Shown here: positions 26,691 to 35,600 of the stretch, one piece after another
Layout: each line of letters opens with the position of its first letter
How positions within the stretch are numbered: the first letter of the stretch is position 1
DNA from: Microcella sp.
GTDB taxonomy: Bacteria > Actinomycetota > Actinomycetes > Actinomycetales > Microbacteriaceae
Assembly: GCF_030645145.1 (NCBI RefSeq)
Contig: NZ_JAUSMI010000085.1
Coordinates: 1-42,742 of the forward strand
DNA length: 42,742 bases
Direction of reading: 5' to 3'
Notes under the pieces: generated by a model
What the model saw: the letters and a program-made list of their open reading frames with translations, nothing else
The model's database searches: none
What the model was told of the DNA's origin: nothing
Made by a program: the position numbers and the translations under genes

Positions 26691-27710
26691 ATGACCACGA
26701 TCACGACGCCCGCGACCATGCGGGCCCTGCTCCAGAGCGGCTACGGCGGCGTCGAGATGCTGCGGCTCGGCGATGCGCCGGCGCCCGCACCCCGCGCCGG
26801 TCGCGTGCTCGTGCGCGTCGAGGCGGTGAGCCCCGACTCGGGCACGATCCACCTGCTGACCGGGAGGCCGACGCTCGTCCGTCCGTTCCTCGGGCTGCGC
26901 CGGCCCCGACAGCCGATCCCCGGCCTCGCGTTCGCGGGGCGCGTCGAGGCGCTGCCGCCCGGCGCGACGCCCGAGCAGGTCGGATTCGCGGTCGGCGATC
27001 GCGTCGCCGGGTCGGCGCCCGCGGCGTTCGCCGAGCTCGTCCTCGCGATGCCGCGGAAGCTCGCGCGCATCCCCGACGAGGTGTCGACGACCGACGCCGC
27101 CGCGCTCCCGATCTCGGCCGTCACGGCCCTGCAGGCAGTCCGCGACGCCGCTCGCGTCAGCGCGGGGCAGACGGTGCTCGTCATCGGCGCGGGGGGCGGA
27201 GTCGGGGCGTACCTCGTGCAGCTCGCCGTTCTCGCGGGCGCCCGCGTCACGGGCGTCGCGAGCGGGGGGAAAGCCGTTTTCGTGCGCTCGCTCGGCACCG
27301 AGCGCACGATCGACTACCGCACCGACCCCGGGCCCGAGGGCTGGGGCCGCTTCGACGCCGTCATCGACACTGCGGATGGCCGCGACCTGCCGGTGCTGCG
27401 CCGGCTGCTGACCGAGCGCGGCGCGCTCGCCATCGTCGGCGCCGACCACGTCGGCGGGCCCGTGCTCGACGGGCTCGACCGGCAGTTCCGTGCGGCGCTG
27501 CTCGACCCCTGGGTGCGGCACCGCCTCGCGATGGTCATGCAGAAGGAGTCGGGCGCCGACCTCGCGATCCTGCTCGATCACCTCGCGGCGGGGCGGATGT
27601 CCGCGGCCGTCGACGAGGTCGTCCCCGTCGAGCGAGCCCTCGACGCGATCGACCGGCTCCGGCGCCGCGAGGTGCGCGGCAAGGTCGTCATCGCGCTCGG
27701 CGCGCGGTGA
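26691..27710 (+). CDS. Zinc-free MDR oxidoreductase, quinone-reductase-like (339 aa)
   Basis: A medium-chain reductase with an N-terminal GroES-like domain (MRALLQSGYGGVEMLRLGD) and a Rossmann domain whose VLVIGAGGGVGAYLVQLAV (about 160-178) binds NAD(P)H. The cysteine/histidine ligands for catalytic and structural zinc are missing, as in the quinone oxidoreductase/zeta-crystallin branch. The final VVPVERALDAIDRLRRREVRGKVVI is typical of the family. ATG 26691 was chosen; a GTG at 26643 overlapping the regulator stop (GTGA) would add 16 residues and couple the genes. Converges on the lipoprotein gene with a 4-base gap. Confidence 0.85.
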   Translation: MTTITTPATMRALLQSGYGGVEMLRLGDAPAPAPRAGRVLVRVEAVSPDSGTIHLLTGRPTLVRPFLGLRRPRQPIPGLAFAGRVEALPPGATPEQVGFAVGDRVAGSAPAAFAELVLAMPRKLARIPDEVSTTDAAALPISAVTALQAVRDAARVSAGQTVLVIGAGGGVGAYLVQLAVLAGARVTGVASGGKAVFVRSLGTERTIDYRTDPGPEGWGRFDAVIDTADGRDLPVLRRLLTERGALAIVGADHVGGPVLDGLDRQFRAALLDPWVRHRLAMVMQKESGADLAILLDHLAAGRMSAAVDEVVPVERALDAIDRLRRREVRGKVVIALGAR

Positions 27711-27714
27711 GCGC

Positions 27715-28227
27715 TCAGCTCGACGAGCCCTCGAGGCTGCCCGTCACGGGCCCGGCCGGGTCGTAGATGACGCAGAGGATCTCGCGGTCGCCCTCGCTCC
27801 AGCTGCCCTCGGTCGGGAAGTAGTAGCTGAAGTCGTACGGCGAGTCGTTGTAGCCGCCGCCGACGAACGCCTCGAACTCGGTGAGGCACTCGGCGTCCGC
27901 GCGCTCGAGGATGGCCTCCTGGCCGGGGTAGTCGTCCTCGGTCATGATCACCGAGGCGAAGACCTCGCTGTCGTGCGGCTCGTCGCACGGCGTCGTCGGA
28001 ACGGTCTCGACCTGCTCGATCGCGTCGGCGTCGTTGAGGCAGTCGCCGACGCGGAGCGTGAAGACGTCGGTCGAGTCATTGCCCTCGACGACCTGGCCCT
28101 CGGTGTCGCGCTGCGCCTCGCCGGCGCCGGTGAACTGCGAGAGGAACGCGCAGCCCGAGAGCGCGGCGGTCGCCGAGACGACCGCGAGCGCGCCGACGGC
28201 GAGGCGGAGGGGGGTGGGGGCGGGCAT
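27715..28227 (-). CDS. Septum-formation-family lipoprotein (170 aa)
   Basis: Residues 1-25 form a lipoprotein signal peptide with lipobox LSGC, so Cys25 would be lipidated and the protein anchored outside the membrane. The body carries FTLRVGDCLND, then VPTTPCDEPHDSEVFASV and a later cysteine pair (ECLTEF, EILCVIYD), which is the pattern of the actinobacterial septum formation domain (Pfam 'Septum_form'). The function is not firmly established. It starts 3 bases after the hisN stop with a GAAGAAGAG site, so it is probably the last gene of the aroA-rsgA-hisN unit. Confidence 0.8.
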   Translation of the reverse strand: MPAPTPLRLAVGALAVVSATAALSGCAFLSQFTGAGEAQRDTEGQVVEGNDSTDVFTLRVGDCLNDADAIEQVETVPTTPCDEPHDSEVFASVIMTEDDYPGQEAILERADAECLTEFEAFVGGGYNDSPYDFSYYFPTEGSWSEGDREILCVIYDPAGPVTGSLEGSSS

Positions 28228-28230
28228 GGA

Positions 28231-29106
28231 CTACTCTTCTTCGTCGGGTGCGGAGTCGGGTGCTGTGCGTGATCCGGCGGCGGGTGCGCCGGTGGGTGCC
28301 GTGCGCGCGACGAGCGCGAGCACCGCGTCGTGCAGGTGCCCGTTCGTCGCGAGAGCGCTGCCGTGCCACGGCCCCGTCTCGCCGTCGACCGAGCTGAAGC
28401 GGCCGCCGGCCTCCTCGATGATCGGCTGCAGCGCCGCCATGTCGTAGGGCTGCAGGTCGAACTCGCCCGCGACGTCGATGACGCCCTCCGCGACGAGCAT
28501 GTACGACCACATGTCGCCGATCGCGCGCGACCGCCAGGCGGCGCGCGTGAGCGCGAGCAGGCCGTCGAGGCGGCCCTCGTCGTCCCATCCGGGGAGGCTG
28601 TTGTACGAGATCGAGGCGTCGGCGAGATCGCGCACGCCGCTCACGCGGAGCGGGCGGGCATCCGGCTCAGGGGCGGGGCCCGTGCGCAGCACGAAGGCGC
28701 CGAGACCGCGCGCGCCCCACCAGCGGCGCTCGAGAGCGGGCGAGCTCACGACGCCGACCACGGGAACGCCGTCGATCGCGAGCGCGATGAGGGTGCCCCA
28801 GATCGGCATGCCGCGCAGGAAGTTGGCGGTGCCGTCGATGGGGTCGATGATCCACTGGCGGTGGGCGCCGTCGCCCGTGCCGGTCGCCGTGCCGTACTCC
28901 TCGCCGAGGATGCCGTCATCCGGTCGCGCCGCGGCGAGACCCTCGCGGATGACGCGCTCGACGGCCCGATCGGCGTCGGTCACGGGGGTGCGGTCGGGCT
29001 TCGTCGTCACCTCGAGGTCGACCGCGCGGAACCGGTCGACCGAGACGGAATCCGCTCGCTCGGCGAGCTCGAGCGCGAGCGCCAGATCGGCGGCGAGGTC
29101 GGTCAC
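28231..29106 (-). CDS. hisN: Histidinol-phosphatase of the inositol monophosphatase family
   Basis: The metal-binding motifs of the IMPase family are visible: TKPDRTPVTDADRAVE (substrate loop), GEEYG (metal-ligand Glu), and WIIDPIDGTANFLRG (metal-ligand Asp pair), with a C-terminal AALQPIIEEAGG. In actinobacteria this type is histidinol-phosphate phosphatase (HisN) of histidine synthesis, and it commonly sits next to aroA/rsgA; a general inositol phosphatase cannot be excluded. GTG 29106 is chosen over GTG 29115 because TACTGT lies 7 bases before it and the protein then starts MTDLAADLALALELA. Confidence 0.85.
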   Translation of the reverse strand: MTDLAADLALALELAERADSVSVDRFRAVDLEVTTKPDRTPVTDADRAVERVIREGLAAARPDDGILGEEYGTATGTGDGAHRQWIIDPIDGTANFLRGMPIWGTLIALAIDGVPVVGVVSSPALERRWWGARGLGAFVLRTGPAPEPDARPLRVSGVRDLADASISYNSLPGWDDEGRLDGLLALTRAAWRSRAIGDMWSYMLVAEGVIDVAGEFDLQPYDMAALQPIIEEAGGRFSSVDGETGPWHGSALATNGHLHDAVLALVARTAPTGAPAAGSRTAPDSAPDEEE

Positions 29107-29113
29107 GGCTCTC

Positions 29114-29119
29114 ACAGTA
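29114..29119 (-). promoter_or_regulatory. Leaderless -10 box (TACTGT) for hisN
   Basis: On the minus strand TACTGT ends 7 bases before GTG 29106, suggesting an internal promoter in addition to read-through from aroA-rsgA. Confidence 0.4.
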
Positions 29120-29136
29120 GCGGTCGCGAGCCTCGC

Positions 29137-30183
29137 TCAGTACGCGGACTTGGTGAGCGTCGTCAGCAGCCGCTGGAGCGAGTCGAGACGCTGCGGGCCG
29201 AGCTCGCCGAGTTCGCCGCGCGCGGCCGCCTCGACGAGCTCGCAGTCGGGGGAGTCGGGCAGGTGCGTGCAGCCCCGCGGGCACGAGCGGGCGACCTCGG
29301 CGAGATCCTCGAACGCCGTGAGGATGCTGTCGGGGTTCACGTGCCCGAGTCCGAACGAGCGCACGCCGGGGGTGTCGATGATCCAGCCGCCGTCGGGCAG
29401 TCGGAGCGACACCGTCGAGCTCGAGGTGTGCCGGCCGCGGCCCGTGACGGCGTTGACGTGGCCGATCGCGCGCTGGGCCGAGGGCACGAGCGCGTTGACG
29501 AGGGTCGACTTGCCGACGCCCGAGTGCCCGACCGCGACGGTCGTCCGATCGCGCAGCAGCGCGTGCAGGGCATCGAGGGGCGGATGCTCGGCCGAGCTCG
29601 TGACGACGCGCACGTCGAGCCCCGCGAAGTGGGCGAGGAAGGCCGTGGGGTCGGCGAGGTCGGTCTTCGTCACGACGAGCAGCGGAGAGATGCCCGCGTC
29701 GAACGCGGCCACGAGGTAGCGGTCCACGAGCCGGGGCCGCGGTTCGGGGTTCGCCGCGGCGACCACGATCATGAGCTGGTCGGCGTTCGCGACGACGATT
29801 CGCTCGACGGCGTCGGTGTCGTCGGCACTGCGCCGCAGGAGGGTGCGGCGCTCGTGCACGCGGACGATGCGCCCGAGCGCGCCCACCTCGCCGCTCACGT
29901 CCCCGACGACGTCGACGCGATCGCCCGTGACGATCGCGGTCTTGCGCAGCTCGCGCGCGCGCGTGCAGATCACCGCGCGCTCGGTCGGCTCGCCCTCGTC
30001 GATGAGGGCGAGGTACCGGCCGCGGTCGACCGTGACGATGCGGCCGACGACGGCGTCATCGTGGGCAGGGCGCTGCTTCGAGCGCGGCCGGTTGGCCTTC
30101 GGGTTCGGGCGCGAGCGCACGGCCGACTCGTCGTACGCGCCGTAGGGCTCGTCCTCGTCGTCGTCGGGCGGAAGCCAGCTCAT
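29137..30183 (-). CDS. rsgA: Ribosome small subunit GTPase RsgA
   Basis: RsgA checks maturation of the 30S subunit and uses GTP. The circularly permuted order is visible: OB-fold (about 45-115), G4 TKTD (172-175), then G1 GHSGVGKST (219-227) and G3 DTPG (270-273). A zinc knuckle C-x3-C-x-H-x6-C uses Cys301, Cys305, His307 and Cys314. The N terminus has an acidic then basic extension. Start ATG 30183 overlaps the aroA stop (ATGA). Length 348. Confidence 0.95.
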   Translation of the reverse strand: MSWLPPDDDEDEPYGAYDESAVRSRPNPKANRPRSKQRPAHDDAVVGRIVTVDRGRYLALIDEGEPTERAVICTRARELRKTAIVTGDRVDVVGDVSGEVGALGRIVRVHERRTLLRRSADDTDAVERIVVANADQLMIVVAAANPEPRPRLVDRYLVAAFDAGISPLLVVTKTDLADPTAFLAHFAGLDVRVVTSSAEHPPLDALHALLRDRTTVAVGHSGVGKSTLVNALVPSAQRAIGHVNAVTGRGRHTSSSTVSLRLPDGGWIIDTPGVRSFGLGHVNPDSILTAFEDLAEVARSCPRGCTHLPDSPDCELVEAAARGELGELGPQRLDSLQRLLTTLTKSAY

Positions 30184-31589
30184 GCGGAGTCGGACCCCGC
30201 CCGCGTCGAGGCGACGAGCCGCTGCCACAGCTCGGGGAACTCGGGCAGGGTCTTCGACGTCGCGCCGATGTCGTCGATGTCGATGCCGTCGACGGCGAGC
30301 CCGATGACGGCTCCCGCATGGGCCATGCGGTGATCCGCGAAGGCGCCCCAGTCGGCCCCGTGCAGGGCGTGCGGCTCGAGCGCGAGGCCGTCGTCGAGCT
30401 CGGTCGCGGCGCCTCCGACGCGCGACAGGTCGTCGGCGAGCGCGGCGAGGCGGTCGGTCTCGTGACCGCGGAGGTGCTCGATGCCCGTGATGCGGCTCGG
30501 CGAGTCGGCGAGGGCCGCGAGCGCGACGATCGCGGGGGCGAGCTCGCCGCCGCGCGAGAGGTCGAGCTCGACGCCCGGCATCGCTCGGCCGCCGAGGAGC
30601 CCCTCGCCGCCGTCGACGACGAGCGCGTCGCCCTCGCGGCGGACGCTCGCGCCGAAGCGGGGGAGGATGTCGATGAGGTCGGCGCCGACCTGCGTCGTCG
30701 TCTCGGGCCAGCCCTCGATCGCGACCGTGCCGCCCGCGACGACCGCGGCGATGAGGAACGGCGCGGCGTTCGAGAGGTCGGGCTCGATGTCGACGTCGCG
30801 CGCCGCGATCGGCCCGGGCGCGACGACCCAGACGCCCTCGTCGGGGCTCGAGACGGTCACGCCGCGCGCCGCGAGAGCGGCGATCGTCATCTCGATGTGC
30901 GGCATCGACGGCAGGCGCTCGCCCGTGTGCCGCAGGGTCAGACCCTCCGCGAAGCGGGGGGCGGCGAGCAGGAGGCCCGAGACGAACTGGCTCGACGCGC
31001 TCGCGTCGATCGCGACCTCGCCGCCGCGCACCGCGCCCGAGCCCCACAGGCTGAAGGGGAGCGCTCCGCGGCCGTCGTCGTTGACGTCGACGCCGAGCGC
31101 CCGCAGCGAGTCGATCGTCGTGCGCATCGGGCGCCGCCGCGCGGCCTCGTCGCCGTCGAAGGCGACCGGCCCGAGCGCGAGCGCCGCGACGGGCGGGAGG
31201 AAGCGCATGACCGTGCCCGCGAGCCCGACGTCGATGCTCGTCGAGCCGGTCAGCTCGGTCGCGGGCGTCACGCGCAGGTCGGGGCCGTAGGCGCCGTCGC
31301 CCGGCATCTCGTCGATTCCCACGCCGAGCGCGCGCAGAGCCGCGATCATGAGCGCCGAGTCGCGCGAGTGCAGGGGCCGGCGCAGCAGCGACGGGCCGTC
31401 GGCGAGAGCGGCGAGCACGAGCTCGCGATTGGTGAGGCTCTTCGATCCGGGCAGGGCGAGCCGGGCATCCAGCGGGCCCGTCGCTCGCGGCGCGCGCCAC
31501 GGCCCCGCGTCGCCCGTCGGAGCCGAGTGGTCGGCGCGGTCGTCGTCGTAGGGGCTGAATCGGGGCGAGGAATAGCCGAATACCTGCAT
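30180..31589 (-). CDS. aroA: 3-phosphoshikimate 1-carboxyvinyltransferase (EPSP synthase)
   Basis: Catalyses the sixth step of the shikimate pathway, joining PEP and shikimate 3-phosphate. Conserved GSKSLTNR (48-55), [11 protein letters not shown] and ADHRMAHAG near the end carry substrate-binding residues. Length 469, with a 35-residue N-terminal extension common in actinobacteria. ATG 31589 follows a TACTCT -10 by 7 bases, so the message is probably leaderless. The divergent sigH promoter overlaps this start region. Confidence 0.95.
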   Translation of the reverse strand: MQVFGYSSPRFSPYDDDRADHSAPTGDAGPWRAPRATGPLDARLALPGSKSLTNRELVLAALADGPSLLRRPLHSRDSALMIAALRALGVGIDEMPGDGAYGPDLRVTPATELTGSTSIDVGLAGTVMRFLPPVAALALGPVAFDGDEAARRRPMRTTIDSLRALGVDVNDDGRGALPFSLWGSGAVRGGEVAIDASASSQFVSGLLLAAPRFAEGLTLRHTGERLPSMPHIEMTIAALAARGVTVSSPDEGVWVVAPGPIAARDVDIEPDLSNAAPFLIAAVVAGGTVAIEGWPETTTQVGADLIDILPRFGASVRREGDALVVDGGEGLLGGRAMPGVELDLSRGGELAPAIVALAALADSPSRITGIEHLRGHETDRLAALADDLSRVGGAATELDDGLALEPHALHGADWGAFADHRMAHAGAVIGLAVDGIDIDDIGATSKTLPEFPELWQRLVASTRAGSDSA

Positions 31590-31594
31590 CGGTT
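31569..31594 (+). promoter_or_regulatory. SigH/SigR-type promoter GGAAT-N18-GTT for sigH
   Basis: GGAAT (31569-31573) and GTT (31592-31594) are exactly 18 bases apart, the consensus of SigR/SigH-dependent promoters in actinobacteria. The start would be near 31600, followed by a GAAGGGAG ribosome site (31617-31624) before ATG 31632. Confidence 0.75.
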
Positions 31595-31596
31595 AC

Positions 31597-31602
31597 AGAG
31601 TA
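31597..31602 (-). promoter_or_regulatory. Leaderless -10 box (TACTCT) for aroA
   Basis: On the minus strand TACTCT ends 7 bases before the aroA ATG at 31589. It overlaps the predicted transcription start of the SigH promoter on the other strand. Confidence 0.5.
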
Positions 31603-31631
31603 TCGGCAGCACGAGCGAAGGGAGCCGCCGT

Positions 31632-32339
31632 ATGACGAGCGCCGTCCTCGAGCGGGTGAGCACCGCATCCGTCGACCCCGACGCCCGGCAGCGCACCGGC
31701 GCGACCCCGCAGGCGCCGGTCGTAGACTCGCTCCCGATGACTGACGAGCTCGCCGAGCGCCGCCAGCTGTTCCAGGAGCAGGCGCTCCCCTTCATGGACC
31801 AGCTCTACGGCGCCGCCATGCGCATGACCAAGAACCCCGCCGACGCCTCCGACCTCGTGCAGGAGACCTTCGTGAAGGCGTTCGCCGCCTTCGGCCAGTT
31901 CGAGCAGGGCACGAACCTCAAGGCGTGGCTGTACCGGATCCTCACCAACACGTTCATCAACGTGTACCGCAAGAAGCAGCGCGACCCCTACCAGGGCTCG
32001 ACCGACGAGCTCGAGGAGTGGCAGCTCGGCAACGCGCAGTCGGCGACGTCGAGCTCGAGCCGCTCCGCCGAGGCCGAGGCGATCGACCGGATGCCCGCGA
32101 GCGCCGTGAAGGACGCCCTCCAGTCGATCCCGGAGGACTTCCGTCTCGCCGTCTACTTCGCGGACGTCGAGGGCTTCTCGTACCAGGAGATCGCCGACAT
32201 CATGAAGACCCCCGTCGGCACCGTGATGAGCCGGCTCCACCGCGGCAGACGGCTGCTGCGCGAGCTGCTCGCCGACTACGCCCGCGAGCGCGGGATGACG
32301 CTGAAAGAGACCACCACCACTTCGAGGAGCACGACATGA
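31632..32339 (+). CDS. sigH: ECF sigma factor SigH/SigR (long form 235 aa; short form 200 aa from ATG 31737)
   Basis: A sigma-70 family group 4 factor with region 2 (about 60-130, [44 protein letters not shown]) and region 4 ([45 protein letters not shown]). It is the thiol-redox stress sigma factor of actinobacteria, held by the zinc anti-sigma RsrA encoded next. Two starts are supported: ATG 31632 with a ribosome site downstream of a SigH-type promoter, and ATG 31737 directly after a TAGACT -10. The first 35 residues are unrelated to region 2, as in the unstable long SigR isoform known in Streptomyces. Confidence 0.93.
   Translation: MTSAVLERVSTASVDPDARQRTGATPQAPVVDSLPMTDELAERRQLFQEQALPFMDQLYGAAMRMTKNPADASDLVQETFVKAFAAFGQFEQGTNLKAWLYRILTNTFINVYRKKQRDPYQGSTDELEEWQLGNAQSATSSSSRSAEAEAIDRMPASAVKDALQSIPEDFRLAVYFADVEGFSYQEIADIMKTPVGTVMSRLHRGRRLLRELLADYARERGMTLKETTTTSRSTT
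31723..31728 (+). promoter_or_regulatory. Internal leaderless -10 box (TAGACT) for the short sigH form
   Basis: TAGACT ends 8 bases before the in-frame ATG 31737, the same spacing as the other leaderless promoters here. It would give constitutive expression of the shorter sigma factor. Confidence 0.5.
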
Positions 32340-32578
32340 CCGACTGCGGCTGCGACCAGGCCAAAGCCGAGCTCGAGGAGTTCCTGCACAACGAGCTCAG
32401 CGCCGAGCAGTGCCAGGACATCCGCGACCACATGAGCAACTGCGACGACTGCTCGGCCGAGCATCTCGTCGGCCTCACCCTCACCACCAAGGTGAAGGAG
32501 GCCTGCCAGGAGAAGGCGCCGGACGAGCTCCGGGCGATGATCCTCGGCACGATCGAGAAGCTCGACTCGAAGGCCTAG
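32336..32578 (+). CDS. rsrA: Zinc anti-sigma factor, RsrA/RshA family (80 aa)
   Basis: ATG 32336 overlaps the sigH stop (ATGA). The ZAS motif H-x3-C-x2-C is visible as HMSNCDDC, with further cysteines at the N terminus (DCGC) and in the tail (EACQEK). In the family, reduced protein holds zinc and binds the sigma factor, while disulfide formation releases it. Length 80, slightly shorter than Streptomyces RsrA. It is followed by a strong hairpin terminator. Confidence 0.93.
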   Translation: MTDCGCDQAKAELEEFLHNELSAEQCQDIRDHMSNCDDCSAEHLVGLTLTTKVKEACQEKAPDELRAMILGTIEKLDSKA

Positions 32579-32592
32579 AGCCCGCGTTCACG

Positions 32593-32635
32593 CGAACGGG
32601 CCCGCCCCTCCTGACGGAGGGAGCGGGCCCGTTCG
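32593..32635. terminator. Strong bidirectional hairpin between rsrA and kgd
   Basis: CGAACGGGCCCGC (32593-32605) pairs perfectly with GCGGGCCCGTTCG (32623-32635), and inside it CCCTCC pairs with GGAGGG around a TGAC loop. No long U-run follows on either strand, as is usual at this GC content. It separates two convergent genes. Confidence 0.75.
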
Positions 32636-32646
32636 GCGTACTGGGC

Positions 32647-35600
32647 CTAGTCGCCGAGCGCGGCCTCCATGATGGCGGCGTGCTCTTGCGCGCTGCGCTT
32701 GGTCGACCCGGTCGCGGGCGACGCGGATGCCGGGCGCGAGATGACGCGGACGGGCCGGCCCTCGCGCTTGGCGCTCTCGAGCGCGAAGAACGGCCACGCG
32801 CCCTGGTTCTCGGGCTCGTCCTGCACCCACACGAGCTCCGCGTTCGGGTACCGGTCGACGACCTCCTGCAGCTCGACCTCGGGGAGCGGGTAGAACTGCT
32901 CGAGCCGCACGAGCGCGACGCCCTCCGTGCCGCGCTTCTCGATCTCGCTCTTGAGGTCGTAGTGGATCTTGCCCGCGTGCAGCAGGACGCGCCGCACCGA
33001 CTGCGGGTCGGTGATGTTCGCGTCGTCGAGCACGGGCTCGAAGCGGCCCTCGGTGAAGTCGGCGACCTCGCTCGTAGCGCCGCGCAGTCGCAGCATCGCC
33101 TTCGGGGTGAAGACGATGAGCGGGCGGCGCGGGCGGGCGTAAGCCTGGCGGCGCAGGAGGTGGAAGTACGACGCGGGCGTCGACGGGCGCGCGACGGTCA
33201 TGTTCTCCTCGGCCGCGAGCTGCAGGTAGCGCTCGATCCGCGCCGACGAGTGGTCGGGGCCCTGGCCCTCGTAGCCGTGCGGCAGCAGCAGCACGACGCT
33301 CGAGCGCTGGTTCCACTTCTGCTCGGCGGAGGAGATGAACTCGTCGATGATCGTCTGCGCGCCGTTGGCGAAGTCGCCGAACTGCGCCTCCCACAGCACG
33401 AGCGAGTCGGGGCGCTCGACCGAGTAGCCGTACTCGAAGCCCATGGTCGCGTACTCGCTGAGCAGCGCGTCGTAGATCCAGAGCTTGGCCTGGTTCTCGG
33501 CGAGGTTCGCGAGCGGCAGCCACTCCTGCCCGTTGGCGCGGTCGTGCAGGACGGCGTGGCGCTGCACGAACGTGCCGCGGCGTGAGTCCTGGCCCGACAT
33601 GCGCACGGGCGTGCCCTCCATGAGGAGGGAGCCGAGCGCGAGCAGCTCGCCGAAGCCCCAGTCGATGCCGCCGTTGCGGCTCATCTCGACGCGCTTCTTG
33701 AGCATCGCCTGCAGCTTGCCGTGGATGCTGAAGCCCGCGGGCGGGTTGTCGTGCGCGTCGCCGATGTGCTGGATGACCTCGACCGGCACGCCCGTCGTCT
33801 CCGGCTCCGCCGCGATGGTCTCCATCGCAGGCGAGGTGACCGCGCCGGCGCCGACGACGGGGATCTGCCCCGTCTGGACGGCGTGGGTCTCGGCGAAGGC
33901 GACCTCGAGGCGCTCCTGGAAGTCGCGGTGCGCGGCGTCGAACTCGTCCGGCGTGATGTCGCCGCGGCCGACGAGCGACTCGGTGTAGAGCGTGCGGACG
34001 GAGCGCTTGGCCTCGATGAGGTTGTACATGAGCGGCTGGGTCATCGAGGGGTCGTCGCCCTCGTTGTGGCCGCGACGGCGGTAGCAGACGAGGTCGATCA
34101 CGACGTCGCGCTTGAACTCCTGCCGGTAGGCGAACGCGAGCTCGGCGACGCGGACGACGGCCTCGGGGTCGTCGCCGTTGACGTGGAAGATCGGCGCCTG
34201 GATGGTCTTCGCGACGTCGGTCGAGTAGTTCGACGAGCGCGCCTCGCCGGGTGGCGTCGTGAAGCCGACCTGGTTGTTGACCACGACGTGGATCGTGCCG
34301 CCCGTGCGGAAGCCGCGCAGCTGCGACAGCTGCAGCGTCTCGAGCACGACCCCCTGGCCCGCCATCGCCGCGTCGCCGTGGACGAGCACGGGGAGGACGC
34401 CGAACTGGCCGTCGCCCTTGCGGTCCTGCTTCGCGCGGACGATGCCCTCGAGCACGCCGTTGACGGCCTCGAGGTGCGAGGGGTTCGCGGCGAGGTAGAC
34501 GGGGATCTGCTTGCCGCTCATGGCGGTGAAGACGCCCTCGGTGCCGAGGTGGTACTTCACGTCGCCCGAGCCCTGCACGCTGCGCGGATCCTGCGTGCCC
34601 TCGAACTCGCGGAAGATCTGCCCGTACGTCTTGCCGGCGATGTTGGCGAGCACGTTGAGGCGGCCGCGGTGGGCCATGCCGATGGCGACCTCGTCCATCT
34701 CGGCCTCGGCGGCGCCCTGCAGGATCTCGTCGAGGAGCGGGATGACCGACTCGCCGCCCTCGAGGCTGAAGCGCTTCTGGCCGACGTACTTGGTCTGCAG
34801 GAACGTCTCGAACGCCTCCGCCTGATTGAGCTTGCCGAGGATGCGCATCTGCTCGTCGTGCGTCGGCTTCTGGTACGGCCGCTCGAGATGGTCCTGGAAC
34901 CAGCGCCGCTGCGCCGGGTCGGCGATGTGCATGTACTCGAGGCCGACCGTGCGGCAGTACGAGTCGCGCAGCACGCCGAGGATCTCGCGCAGCAGCATCG
35001 TGCGCCGGCCGCCGAAGCCGCCCGTGACGAACTCGCGGTCGAGATCCCAGAAGGTCAGCCCGTGGCTCGCGATGTCGAGGTCGGGGTGCGAGCGCTGACG
35101 GTACTCGAGCGGGTCGACGTCGGCCATGAGGTGGCCGCGCACGCGGTAGGAGTTGATGAGCTCCTGCACGCGCGAGGTCTTCGAGACCGCGTCGGAGAGG
35201 TCGACGTGGATGTCCTGAGCCCAGTGGATCGGGTCGTAGGGGATCCGCAGGTCGGCGAAGATGTCCTCGTAGAAGCCGCGCTGGCCGATGAGCAGCTCGT
35301 GCACCTTCTTGAGGAACTCGCCCGACCCGGCGCCCTGGATGACGCGGTGGTCGTAGGTGCTCGTGAGAGTGATGGTCTTGCCGATCCCGAGCTCGGCGAG
35401 CGTCGCGGGCGAGGAGCCCTGGAACTCGGCCGGGTACTCGAGCGCACCGGCGCCGATGATGGCGCCCTGCCCGCGCATGAGGCGCGGCACCGAGTGCACG
35501 GTGCCGATGCCGCCGGGGTTCGTGAGCGAGATCGTGTTGCCCTGGAAGTCGGCGGCGGCGAGCTTGTTGTCGCGGGCGCGCTTGACGACGTCCTCGTAGG

